DNA from: DAOTWY01 sp003696565
Lineage (GTDB): Bacteria; Chloroflexota; Anaerolineae; Aggregatilineales; Phototrophicaceae
DNA: 25,656 bases
NCBI GenBank assembly: GCA_034435635.1
Contig: DAOTWY010000088.1
Span: 1 to 25,656 of the forward strand
Direction of reading: 5' to 3'
Every line of letters begins with the position of its first letter. Position 1 is the first letter of the stretch. Positions 15,955 to 23,879 of the stretch are shown here, in pieces. The notes beneath the pieces are model-generated. The model worked only from the letters and a program-made list of their open reading frames with translations. It had not been told where the DNA came from and ran no database searches. Position numbers and translations under genes: made by a program.

Positions 15955-16882
15955 CCTTATCTACACTTTCTGTATTCATACGATCCGCATAGCGTTCACC
16001 AGGCTGCTTCCCGCAATCACATTCACCATCACCATGTTTGGTACAAGGCTGCTTAGCTTTTTTCTGTAATGCTTCATATTCATCTAGAGGAATTAAATCC
16101 TCACGTTGGAAAGTATGCCGCCCTTCATCCTCAATATAGACGGTGACCGAATCTTGTAAAGGGTGCACATCAATAACCTTACCGACACCAAGGGGCGTTC
16201 CAACACGTTTATTCTTTTTGGGTAGTTGTTTACGCGCCTCAACATATTGCTCATATTCATAAACCAAGCAACAGCGCAACCGCCCACACATCCCGGTGAT
16301 TTCTGACGGGTTGAGAGAAACCCCTTGAACCTTCGCCATCTTAATAGAAATTGGGCTAAAATCGGTTAAAAACGTAGAACAACAACGCAGTTCTCCACAT
16401 GCACCATAGCCGCCAAGCAGTTTAGCAACATCCCGCGGACCAATTTGTCGCATTTCTACCTGGGCATCAAAAACACGTTTCAGTTCATGCCATAACCGTG
16501 ACACACTGACCTGCTGTTCAGCGGTATATAAAAATGTGAGTCTTGTACCATCATAATTATATTGGGCAGCAAGAAACTTGACACCATCATACTGTCCAAT
16601 TTCGGCAGCTTTTTCTAGGCAGATCGCTAATGCTTCTGGTTGTTTTGCTTCCCACTGTTGACGTAACACCATATCACGGGCGGTTGCTGGGCGGAGGATG
16701 GTTTTATACTCACCATATTGCGGGTCTGGTTCAATAAACCCCATAATCTGCCCCATGCTACGCCCGCGCGCTGTTTCGACAATGACAAAATCTCCAGCTT
16801 TTAAATCTGGGAATTCATGGCAATCAAAATGATATAGCTTGCCGACTTTGGTAAATCGGACACCAGCTATTTTATCAGTCAT
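15935..16882 (-). CDS. ricT: PSP1-domain protein, RicT/YaaT-like, with Cys/His tail
   Basis: In Bacillus, RicT is a partner in the RicA-RicF-RicT iron-sulfur complex that affects RNase Y maturation of mRNA and development. The family features are the N-terminal PSP1 region with VRFTKVGKLYHFD and GDFVIVETARGRSMGQI, the block IGPRDVAKLLGGYGACGELRCC (Cys162, 167, 168; 147-168), and SEITGMCGRLRCCLVYE (Cys199, 204, 205). After the usual body come about 35 extra residues with C280xxH283 and C288xC290, then an acidic tail. The ATG has AAGG nine bases upstream and a TATAAT promoter about 40 bp away. It is probably the first gene of the long minus-strand run. The gene name is given by family resemblance; RicA and RicF are not seen. 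Confidence 0.88.
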   Translation of the reverse strand: MTDKIAGVRFTKVGKLYHFDCHEFPDLKAGDFVIVETARGRSMGQIMGFIEPDPQYGEYKTILRPATARDMVLRQQWEAKQPEALAICLEKAAEIGQYDGVKFLAAQYNYDGTRLTFLYTAEQQVSVSRLWHELKRVFDAQVEMRQIGPRDVAKLLGGYGACGELRCCSTFLTDFSPISIKMAKVQGVSLNPSEITGMCGRLRCCLVYEYEQYVEARKQLPKKNKRVGTPLGVGKVIDVHPLQDSVTVYIEDEGRHTFQREDLIPLDEYEALQKKAKQPCTKHGDGECDCGKQPGERYADRMNTESVDKDDGADQ

Positions 16883-16923
16883 ATGCTTTTACCTTCAAAC
16901 AATAAAACAGATCAATATCATCA

Positions 16924-16951
16924 ATTATATAAGTTGACAAAGCAAGTCCAA
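16924..16951 (-). promoter_or_regulatory. Predicted promoter for the ricT-like operon
   Basis: On the minus strand, a perfect TATAAT (16924-16929) lies 16 bases from TTGGAC (16946-16951). The predicted start is near 16917, giving a leader of about 35 bases before the ATG at 16882. It overlaps a plus-strand promoter candidate, so the two directions may compete for polymerase. Confidence 0.5.
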
Positions 16952-16962
16952 AATGCTAGGCT
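16934..16962 (+). promoter_or_regulatory. Predicted upstream promoter for aspartate kinase
   Basis: A consensus TTGACA (16934-16939), a 17-base spacer and TAGGCT (16957-16962) preceded by TGC (extended -10) read toward the aspartate kinase gene. A second possible promoter has a perfect TATAAT at 16994-16999, with a poor -35 (TCGATT, 16971-16976) 17 bases upstream. If the first is used, the leader is about 100 bases long and contains the dyad at 16974-16999. Confidence 0.45.
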
Positions 16963-16973
16963 CAATTTTCTCG

Positions 16974-16999
16974 ATTGTACACGACATAGCGTGTATAAT
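16974..16999. promoter_or_regulatory. Operator-like dyad on the aspartate kinase promoter region
   Basis: Two 10-base arms, ATTGTACACG and CGTGTATAAT, flank a 6-base centre (ACATAG) and pair at nine of ten positions. The right arm contains the TATAAT box. A symmetric, AT-ended site of about 26 bp over a -10 box is what a dimeric repressor site looks like. It could instead fold as a leader hairpin when the upstream promoter is used. The regulator is not identified. Confidence 0.45.
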
Positions 17000-17069
17000 T
17001 AAGCTGAGGATTGAAAGTTTTTAGGCAACTAACAGCTTTCTAGTATATCAAGTCTTGGAACAATATCAT

Positions 17070-18491
17070 ATGAGGCGCACACTTGTCATGAAGTTCGGCG
17101 GGTCAACCGTTGGAACGACAACTGCATTGACGCAAGTCATCAGCATTATCTTACATGAGTATGAACGTTGGGATCGCTTGATTGTGGTTGCCTCCGCCCT
17201 AGAAGGAGTAACCGATGCCTTAATTGAGGCAGCGCATTTAGCACAATTGAGCAATCGGCGCGGGTATCGACGGATCGTCGCCACGATACGTACCCGTCAT
17301 CTAGCACTTGTCGAAAAACTCCCACTTAGCAAAGAAGAGCGCAGCGACTTAGAGGCAGACATCGACCAGCTCTTGTTTGATATGCTTGATGTTTGTCAGG
17401 GGCTTTCCCATGCACCAGACATCAACAGCGGGGAAAAAATTGATCAAATTATCGGTGTAGGAGAACGGTTGACTACTCGTATTATTGCAGCACTGTTACG
17501 AGAAAATGATGTGCGTGGGGTCGCGGTTGATGCTACCGACTTTATCGTGACGGATAACACTTATGGAAACGCCAAACCCCTATTGCCAGAAACTTGCCAA
17601 AAGGTAAATCACTATTTGTTGCCGATGCTCGACCGTCAGATTGTACCTGTTATTACAGGGTTTATTGGCGCAACCAGTGATGGCAAACCAACCACACTTG
17701 GGCGCGGCGGCAGTGATTACACCGCATCTATCCTAGCCATTTGCATGGATGCAAACGAAGTATGGATGTGGACAGATGTAGACGGCTTGATGTCCACAGA
17801 CCCGCGTGAGGTGGACGACGCGCATGTCATTCCAGAGTTATCTTATTCCGAGGTGTCTGAAATGGCATACTTTGGTGCACGGATTCTACACTCACGCATG
17901 GTCAAGCCTTTACGAGAGCGCAACATTCCACTATGGATTAAAAATGTCTTTAAACCACAACAACCCGGCACTTATGTCGCAAACCATGTCAACCAAAATG
18001 GCACCAATCGCATTAAAGCAGCAACCATGATTCATGGTGTGGGGCTATATGCCGAACAAAGCGGGCCTTTAATCGGCATTACCGAATTGGTGAATCAAAC
18101 ATTGGATGAGGTCATTGGCACCCAAGCCGATGTCATGATTACGGCACAATCGTCAAATCATACTTTTATGTGCTTTGTGATTCCTACCAGTGCAGGGCCG
18201 GACGCGCTGCACCAGATGCAGAACGCTTTATCTAGCCGGCTTTTAGGAGAGTTCCAGGCATGGCAAGTTAAGCCAGTCAGTATATTAAGTGTTATCGGGA
18301 ACGGGTTAGATATTTTACCACGATTAACAGCGCGGGTGTTAATGGCATTAGATGATATTCAGATACTCGCTCTTTCTCAAGGACCATCACACTGTAGTTT
18401 GTCAATCGTGGTTGCACCAGAAGATGCTGATAAAGCCTTAAGGCGGATTCATGCTTTGACTTCAGTCACGCCATCTGACCAGGTTTCATGA
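17070..18491 (+). CDS. lysC: Aspartate kinase
   Basis: Phosphorylates aspartate to aspartyl phosphate, the entry step to lysine, threonine, methionine and diaminopimelate. Motifs: MKFGGSTVG (7-15), the VVASALEGVTD block, EKIDQIIGVGERLT, the catalytic-loop GRGGSDYTA (211-219) and VWMWTDVDGLMSTDPR. Two ACT-type regulatory units occupy the last about 150 residues, so feedback inhibition by amino acids is likely. It is monofunctional; no homoserine dehydrogenase domain follows. A TTG at 17055 opens the frame five codons earlier without a Shine-Dalgarno; the ATG at 17070 has GGA ten bases upstream and places the kinase motif at the usual distance. Its 3' end overlaps the convergent flippase-like gene by 43 bp. 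The isozyme letter cannot be decided. Confidence 0.95.
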   Translation: MRRTLVMKFGGSTVGTTTALTQVISIILHEYERWDRLIVVASALEGVTDALIEAAHLAQLSNRRGYRRIVATIRTRHLALVEKLPLSKEERSDLEADIDQLLFDMLDVCQGLSHAPDINSGEKIDQIIGVGERLTTRIIAALLRENDVRGVAVDATDFIVTDNTYGNAKPLLPETCQKVNHYLLPMLDRQIVPVITGFIGATSDGKPTTLGRGGSDYTASILAICMDANEVWMWTDVDGLMSTDPREVDDAHVIPELSYSEVSEMAYFGARILHSRMVKPLRERNIPLWIKNVFKPQQPGTYVANHVNQNGTNRIKAATMIHGVGLYAEQSGPLIGITELVNQTLDEVIGTQADVMITAQSSNHTFMCFVIPTSAGPDALHQMQNALSSRLLGEFQAWQVKPVSILSVIGNGLDILPRLTARVLMALDDIQILALSQGPSHCSLSIVVAPEDADKALRRIHALTSVTPSDQVS

Positions 18492-19312
18492 TGACGGGCA
18501 TTAAGCCATTGTGCAACAAATACACCTAAAATAATCTCTGTGATAATCCACAATAGCCGATTCACCCCACCATAAATTAATGCCTGGGTGGGGTTGATGG
18601 CAACCCCCATAATGCCTGCTAGGGCAGCCTCCCTTACACCAATCCCGCCAGGCGCAAATAGTGAAATAAAGCCAATGACCCAGCTTAAACTAAACGCACC
18701 AATACTCAACCCAAATAAGCTTTTATCAGGCAATAAAGTCCAAAATCCTAAGCCGAGTGCGACCCATATACCCGCCTGAACCACCAATAACCGTAAAGAG
18801 ATATGTTTATGCATTAACCATAAAATACCAAACCAGCATCCAAACAAAACCGCCGTGAGTAAAATACTGGTTAATATATCCGTTAAAAACCAGATACACC
18901 CCAAAGTGCCAACCATCACCGCAGATAAAATCATCCAGATATTCTCTAGCATCATCGCTTGTGTAGCACTTTTAAGCGGGATTTGATCAAGCCGATAAAA
19001 ACCTGCCTGCCCCACAAAATGCCATATCCCGCCGGGTAAATATTTCCCAAGTTGACTGATTGAATTGATATACACTTGACGGCTAAATGTTAGGGAGTAT
19101 CCCTGAAATTCAAGCGAGATGCGCGCTAGCTCAACTAACAGTAACTTCCCCACTATCAGGAACAACACACCAAGCCCCAAATCAACCCAGTGGATTGCTC
19201 GCAATTCACGAGAAAGCCGTTCCCAATTTGTCACACAATAAACTGTGACCCCTAAAATAACGCAAACAAACCACAACCATTTAAGGGTTTTAATGAGATT
19301 TTTGCGCTGCAA
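18449..19312 (-). CDS. Flippase-like multi-pass membrane protein (LPG synthase TM region/UPF0104 family)
   Basis: About eight hydrophobic helices in 287 aa with the family signatures QLGKYLPGGIWHF (87-99) and FAPGGIGVREAAL (about 218-230). This membrane module is also found in the flippase half of MprF; stand-alone versions are common in glycan and archaeal-type lipid-linked sugar clusters, where a lipid-handling or flipping role is proposed. The start is a TTG at 19312 with GAGG six bases upstream, lying 23 bp inside the 3' end of the pyruvyl transferase family gene. No soluble aminoacyl-transfer domain is present, so lysyl-lipid synthesis is not expected. The transported substrate is unknown. 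Confidence 0.83.
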   Translation of the reverse strand: MQRKNLIKTLKWLWFVCVILGVTVYCVTNWERLSRELRAIHWVDLGLGVLFLIVGKLLLVELARISLEFQGYSLTFSRQVYINSISQLGKYLPGGIWHFVGQAGFYRLDQIPLKSATQAMMLENIWMILSAVMVGTLGCIWFLTDILTSILLTAVLFGCWFGILWLMHKHISLRLLVVQAGIWVALGLGFWTLLPDKSLFGLSIGAFSLSWVIGFISLFAPGGIGVREAALAGIMGVAINPTQALIYGGVNRLLWIITEIILGVFVAQWLNARHHETWSDGVTEVKA

Positions 19313-20540
19313 GGTATGCCTCTAATCTATCAAACTGGGATGCGCTGGATTGCTGTACAGATGGCAATTTTTGCCGGAGTTGTGCTTGGATTTCATCACG
19401 CGAACGAATTAATTCATGGATCATCTTAACGGCTGATTCAGCATCACTAAAATCAATTGCAAAATCCTCCACCCCAAACTCCGCCATAATCTCCCAATAT
19501 TTATGACTCCAGCCGATAACAGCAGTTGGTATACCCAACGATAAACCAGAGATCATCCCATGAAAACGTGATGTAACTAACGCATCGCACAAGGCGATCA
19601 ACCGGCGGCTGCCCGCTGTATTGATGTCAAAATCACACCACAATACACGCACTTGTATATCCGCAGAAGCCCTTTTACGGATTTTATCAATCACAAAAAG
19701 ATCATTATTACGCGCGGTGGTTGATCCTTCTCGGGTGGCATTAGGCAAAAAAATAAAGTGATAATCACTCCCTAAACTGGTGATAAGTTGTAGGAATTGC
19801 GCCTCATAATCAATACCACGCTTAATTGATTTAGCATACACCACAGAACTGGGTGAAAGCCCAATTACATGCTTGCCAGCTTGCCGCCACGCCCTCAAAT
19901 GCATCTCAAGCTGGGCGACTTTATCATCATTTTCATTTGTTAAGCTAAATTCTGGTTGATATAAAAAAGCAATATCAAGCGCAATAGCCCAATTTTTAAG
20001 CCCAAGCTCCTGTAAATGTTGTGCTGTAACCCGTCCCCGCGCAAAAATAAAATCACAAAGCGGCAAAAAGAACTTAGCACATAGACGATTAACAGGGTTT
20101 TTAAATGATCCCATCGCCTGAGAAAGGCGCACAACCGGCACACGTAACAACCATGCAGGTAACATCACCATGATATTAAACGGCAGGAATTTTTCACGAC
20201 CATCTGCAAAGGCGATACCGCTAATATCTAGCAACACATCACAGGAGCGCAACACCTGTACTGATTTAGGCAGCAGCTTATCCGGCACACGCAACCTAAA
20301 TAAGCTAAAAAACGCACAAAACACACTAAACAGAAAGTGTACAAGCACTAATGTAACCGGACGTGCGCTAAAAATTTGGATCGTTTGATCTTGGATTAAT
20401 TGCCGGTCTTTATCTGGCAAATAGGAAAAAATGACAATTGCCTGATCTGGGTAGCGTTCTCGTATTTTGCCGATGGTTGTTACGAGCATTGCCTCCGCCC
20501 CACGATTTCCCCATAATGTCCCGCCAATAATGCCGATCAT
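19290..20540 (-). CDS. Polysaccharide pyruvyl transferase family protein (WcaK/CsaB-like)
   Basis: Members add pyruvate ketals from phosphoenolpyruvate to sugars of cell-surface polymers, or act as related GT-B-fold transferases. Visible are the N-terminal IIGGTLWGNRGAEAML (4-19), the middle LLDISGIAFADGREKF, and the C-terminal VTSRFHGMISGLSLGIPTA followed by WSHKYWEIMAEFG. 416 aa is a common length. The ATG is 2 bp after the stop of the FrhB-family gene, with its Shine-Dalgarno GGAG inside that gene. The neighbours (GT2, FrhB-like, flippase-like) place it in exopolysaccharide or teichoic-like polymer decoration. The family is assigned confidently; the exact reaction is not. Confidence 0.87.
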   Translation of the reverse strand: MIGIIGGTLWGNRGAEAMLVTTIGKIRERYPDQAIVIFSYLPDKDRQLIQDQTIQIFSARPVTLVLVHFLFSVFCAFFSLFRLRVPDKLLPKSVQVLRSCDVLLDISGIAFADGREKFLPFNIMVMLPAWLLRVPVVRLSQAMGSFKNPVNRLCAKFFLPLCDFIFARGRVTAQHLQELGLKNWAIALDIAFLYQPEFSLTNENDDKVAQLEMHLRAWRQAGKHVIGLSPSSVVYAKSIKRGIDYEAQFLQLITSLGSDYHFIFLPNATREGSTTARNNDLFVIDKIRKRASADIQVRVLWCDFDINTAGSRRLIALCDALVTSRFHGMISGLSLGIPTAVIGWSHKYWEIMAEFGVEDFAIDFSDAESAVKMIHELIRSRDEIQAQLRQKLPSVQQSSASQFDRLEAYLAAQKSH

Positions 20541-20542
20541 GG

Positions 20543-21643
20543 TTAGAAAGTCTCCAAACCTTTGAACAAATATAAGTACAGTTTGATGAGCGGACGGGGT
20601 ATCATCAGAATAATGCGTCTACCGATTCGGGTTTTAGAAAAGCGTTCGTTAAACAATGCTATAAATGCGATAAGATAATCATTCCAACGGACACGCTCTT
20701 TAGTCTCATCTTTGATCTTTAATCCCAACAGTCTGCCCACTCTAGCGCGTGAGGTAATGTTGTAATGAAACGGCATAGTACGTGCCTGCCCATTAGCAAC
20801 CGCCACAATGCTCTCCTCACGAGCAACTAACGCCCCTGCTTGAACTGCCGTCTCGACAATGCGCTGCCCAACGTCTGAGCGTGTAATTAAGCAAGTATGT
20901 TTAATTGGATCATGCTTCATTTCCGGTGACCAAATATCACCTGCTGAAATATCGCAATAATAGCCATAGTGATCAAAACAATGGTGACATTTTTCCTGAG
21001 CAAAGAAGTATAAATTACGATAGTCCGAAAAATACTTAAAGGGTTTGATGATCTCTGTACCATCATCATAGGTCGCTTTAAGATTGCCACGCCAATGCCC
21101 AAAGCGATAGGTATAATCCACTAAATTGGCGGGGTGTCCTAGTTTTTTGATGATGGCATCGGTTAATTCTGGCTCAGAATTATGCCCACAAAACAGTGTG
21201 ATAACACAGGCGATTTTTTGATCAATTTCAGGATGCTTTTCTCGCCAGCGTTGTAAGTTTTTTGCATCACAAGGCAAGGCAACCACTGCCAACTTACCTT
21301 CAAAAGAGCGAATAAGCGGGAAGGCATTAGCAGCAAAATAAACCGCACTATATTTACTTCCCTGCGCCGCGATAATATCGTCTTTGGTACGGGCGATAAA
21401 AAACTCTGGACGCGGTTTACCCTCAATCAACACGGTACGACAGACTACAGCTCCATCAATTTGCCCGGTTTCTAACAAATAAACAAGAAGTGCCGATGTA
21501 CTACCACCAGATGCAGCCCGCGCTCTTAACGCTTCATCTGCTGCATAGGTAAAATAAACGTGCTGAAAATTCCCAATATATTTATTAAGTTGTTCTTGAG
21601 TCCACTTGCGCGTCCAGATTTTTCGTTTGATCCGTTTGAGCAT
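20543..21643 (-). CDS. Coenzyme F420 hydrogenase/dehydrogenase beta-subunit (FrhB) family protein
   Basis: FrhB-family proteins use FAD and usually iron-sulfur centres to move electrons between F420, ferredoxin or other carriers. The N-terminal domain shows ARAASGGSTSALL (41-53), then AAQGSKYSAVYF and ALPCDAKNLQRW with Cys125. The C-terminal domain has GHWRGNL and EKCHHCFDHYGYYCDISAGD (Cys219, 222, 230), where related proteins bind an Fe-S cluster. No separate ferredoxin domain is present. The frame could open at 21721, but the ATG at 21643 has AGAGGA close upstream and gives a normal N terminus; it overlaps the GT2 gene by 59 bp. FrhB-like proteins are often seen beside pyruvyl transferase family genes in glycan clusters, where their substrate is not known. 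Confidence 0.87.
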   Translation of the reverse strand: MLKRIKRKIWTRKWTQEQLNKYIGNFQHVYFTYAADEALRARAASGGSTSALLVYLLETGQIDGAVVCRTVLIEGKPRPEFFIARTKDDIIAAQGSKYSAVYFAANAFPLIRSFEGKLAVVALPCDAKNLQRWREKHPEIDQKIACVITLFCGHNSEPELTDAIIKKLGHPANLVDYTYRFGHWRGNLKATYDDGTEIIKPFKYFSDYRNLYFFAQEKCHHCFDHYGYYCDISAGDIWSPEMKHDPIKHTCLITRSDVGQRIVETAVQAGALVAREESIVAVANGQARTMPFHYNITSRARVGRLLGLKIKDETKERVRWNDYLIAFIALFNERFSKTRIGRRIILMIPRPLIKLYLYLFKGLETF

Positions 21644-22574
21644 ATCGTCCTCTATAAACTTGTTTAAGCGTTTGTAGTGGGTCGTCTTGCCGTTGAATAT
21701 AAGACACAAGCAACTCGGCAATTAAGCCCATTGTCAGCAATTGCACGCCCACTACCATCAGCAACACACCTAAAAAGAGCAGCGGACGCTCGCTAAGAGC
21801 AAATCCCTGAAACCACTGTATAGTCAAGATCAGATTAATACCCAACCCAGCTAATAACATTATCCCACCAATGCTTCCAAATAAATGTAAAGGCTTACGG
21901 CTATAACGTGTCAGGAACAACACGGTCAACAAATCCAAGCCGCCACTGATTAACCGCCCTGGACCGTATTTGGATTTACCAAATTGCCGCTTATGATGCT
22001 TAACCGGTATTTCAGTTATTTTAAACCCCGCATCATACGCCAAAACGGGGATATAACGGTGTAGATCACCATAAAGCGTTAAGCTACGCACACAATCTGC
22101 CCGATACATTTTAAGCCCGCTGTTCATATCTTTCAGTTTTACGCCTGTGAGCAGCGTTGTGAAAGTATTAGCGATCCATGATGGGATTGTTTTTGAGAGG
22201 GGGTCTTGCCGGTTCTGTTTCCAGCCGGAAACAACATCATAACCTTGGTTAAGCTTTGCCAATAAATTCGGGATTTCTGCCGGATCGTCTTGTAAATCTG
22301 CATCCATTGTCATGACAATATCACCGCGCGCCAAGCAGAAGCCAACTGCTAGCCCTTTACTTTTACCAAAGTTGCGCCGCTGCACCGCCACTGTGACATT
22401 GTCATAATTGGCTTGTAAGCGCAACAATACATCTGTCGAACCATCGGTGCTACCATCGTCAACAAACACAACTTCCCAAGCCAGCTTGAGAGAAGTCATC
22501 ACGTCAAGAATTTTATCAAATAAAATCAGCAGACTATCTCGCTCGTTATACACTGGCACAATAATTGACAGCAT
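21585..22574 (-). CDS. Glycosyltransferase family 2, polyprenyl-phosphate type, with two C-terminal helices
   Basis: Resembles DPM1/ArnC-type enzymes that move a sugar from a nucleotide donor to undecaprenyl phosphate at the membrane. GT-A motifs: SIIVPVYNERDS (3-14), VDDGSTDGS (38-46), the DxD-containing MDADLQDDP (90-98) and the acceptor-side KMYRAD. Two transmembrane helices (about 232-254 and 264-291) follow, ending with a charged tail. The ATG has AGGG eight bases upstream. It is the first gene of the four-gene minus-strand glycan module. The probable product is a lipid-linked sugar used by the cluster or by membrane GT-C enzymes elsewhere. Confidence 0.93.
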   Translation of the reverse strand: MLSIIVPVYNERDSLLILFDKILDVMTSLKLAWEVVFVDDGSTDGSTDVLLRLQANYDNVTVAVQRRNFGKSKGLAVGFCLARGDIVMTMDADLQDDPAEIPNLLAKLNQGYDVVSGWKQNRQDPLSKTIPSWIANTFTTLLTGVKLKDMNSGLKMYRADCVRSLTLYGDLHRYIPVLAYDAGFKITEIPVKHHKRQFGKSKYGPGRLISGGLDLLTVLFLTRYSRKPLHLFGSIGGIMLLAGLGINLILTIQWFQGFALSERPLLFLGVLLMVVGVQLLTMGLIAELLVSYIQRQDDPLQTLKQVYRGRYAQTDQTKNLDAQVDSRTT

Positions 22575-22599
22575 ATACTGTTCCCTTCTTCAATACAAA

Positions 22600-22629
22600 T
22601 AGTATCTCGGTTTAAACAACAAGATACTA
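22600..22629. repeat. Inverted repeat in the GT2/aroC intergenic region
   Basis: TAGTATCT (22600-22607) and AGATACTA (22622-22629) are perfect 8-base arms around a 14-base AT-rich spacer. It lies 26 bp upstream of the GT2 start, so it may be a hairpin in that gene's leader or an operator for it. It is just outside the predicted aroC transcript. Confidence 0.4.
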
Positions 22630-22630
22630 G

Positions 22631-22668
22631 TGCCAATCATTGGCAGATACCCCGACATCCGGTAAACT
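22631..22668 (+). promoter_or_regulatory. Predicted aroC promoter with palindromic operator over the -35
   Basis: TTGGCA (22640-22645), a 17-base spacer and TAAACT (22663-22668) form a sigma70-like promoter, with a start near 22675. The -35 is the right half of the perfect 15-base palindrome TGCCAAT-C-ATTGGCA (22631-22645). A repressor bound there would block the -35. The binding protein is unknown. Confidence 0.45.
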
Positions 22669-22703
22669 ATCTCGTTATTGTACGAAACACTTGAGGTAGG
22701 TTG

Positions 22704-23879
22704 ATGATTCGCTTTTTAACAGCTGGTGAAAGTCATGGACCGCAACTAACCGCGATATTGGATGGGATTCCGGCAGGTCTCCCGCTCTCACAAAATGATA
22801 TTGACACACAACTCGCGCGTCGCCAAGTTGGCTATGGGGCTGGCGGGCGGATGCAAATTGAAAAAGATCGTGTGCGCATTACGTCTGGCGTGATGAACGG
22901 ACAAACCACCGGCGCACCAATTAGTCTCATTGTTGAAAACCGCGATTTTAAAAACTGGCAAAGCCGAGATATTCCACCAATTACCACCCCACGCCCAGGA
23001 CACGCAGATTTAACAGGTGCAGTTAAATACGGTTATCGTGAATTACGCATCAGCCTAGAGCGTGCCTCTGCACGAGAGACCACCATGCGTGTCGCCGTGG
23101 GAGCAATCTGCCGCAAGTTATTGAATACATTTGATATTCATGTTGGTGGTTATGTCACACAAATCGGGAACGCTGGTATTGTATTAGATGACAAAGCGGA
23201 TCATCTTAAGCTCTATGAAATTGCAGAAACTAGTGATGTGCGTTGCCCGGATGCTGAAGTGGCAGAGGCGATGCACGAAGCAATTCGACAAGCAAAAATT
23301 AACAAAGATACGCTTGGCGGTATCATGGAAATTTTCGCAGTGGGCGTGCCACCTGGGTTAGGCTCACATGTACAATGGGATCGTCGCTTAGATTCACGAA
23401 TTGTCGGGGCGATGGTCAGTATTCAAGCCATGAAAGGTGCAGAAATTGGGCGGGCGTTTGATAACGCAACACGATATGGCAGTGAAGTACATGACATGAT
23501 TGACCGTGACGAAAACGGTTATCTGCACCGCCGCACCAACCGCGCTGGCGGCTTAGAAGGCGGAATCACAACGGGTGACCCGATTTTAGTGCGCGTGGCG
23601 ATGAAACCGATTGCCACCATGTTACGCGGCGCAGAATCAGTCAACCTAGCAACAGGCGAAGCACAGATGACCACTTACGAACGCAGTGACTTTTGTGCTG
23701 TACCACGTGCGGTGCCGGTTGGTGAGGCAATGTTATCATTCGTTTTGGCAGATGCATTACTCGAAAAACTAGGCGGTGACAGTATCAACGAAATGCGCCC
23801 ACGCTTTGATGCCTTAAGGCGGAATCATCTCAATGATTTGCCGATGGACAACACCGAATGGCGTTTTGGATATGAATAA
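22704..23879 (+). CDS. aroC: Chorismate synthase
   Basis: Last step of the shikimate pathway: FMN-dependent trans-1,4 elimination of phosphate from 5-enolpyruvylshikimate 3-phosphate. Motifs are FLTAGESHGP (4-13), RRQVGYGAGGRM, RPGHADLTGAVKY, the RASARETTMRVAVGA block, and the C-terminal SDFCAVPRAVPVGEAM. Length (391 aa) is standard. The frame also has TTG at 22701, but GAGG at 22693-22696 is seven bases from the ATG at 22704. It heads an aroC-aroK-aroB operon, with its stop overlapping the aroK start. Confidence 0.97.
   Translation: MIRFLTAGESHGPQLTAILDGIPAGLPLSQNDIDTQLARRQVGYGAGGRMQIEKDRVRITSGVMNGQTTGAPISLIVENRDFKNWQSRDIPPITTPRPGHADLTGAVKYGYRELRISLERASARETTMRVAVGAICRKLLNTFDIHVGGYVTQIGNAGIVLDDKADHLKLYEIAETSDVRCPDAEVAEAMHEAIRQAKINKDTLGGIMEIFAVGVPPGLGSHVQWDRRLDSRIVGAMVSIQAMKGAEIGRAFDNATRYGSEVHDMIDRDENGYLHRRTNRAGGLEGGITTGDPILVRVAMKPIATMLRGAESVNLATGEAQMTTYERSDFCAVPRAVPVGEAMLSFVLADALLEKLGGDSINEMRPRFDALRRNHLNDLPMDNTEWRFGYE

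Noticed and set aside
17001..17038. AAGCTG/CAGCTT stem in the aspartate kinase leader as a lysine riboswitch
   Set aside because: Only six pairs around a long loop, and the leader is far too short for the lysine riboswitch fold.
21644..21721. Upstream extension of the FrhB-family frame
   Set aside because: It lies inside the GT2 gene and adds residues unlike the family. The ATG at 21643 has a strong Shine-Dalgarno.
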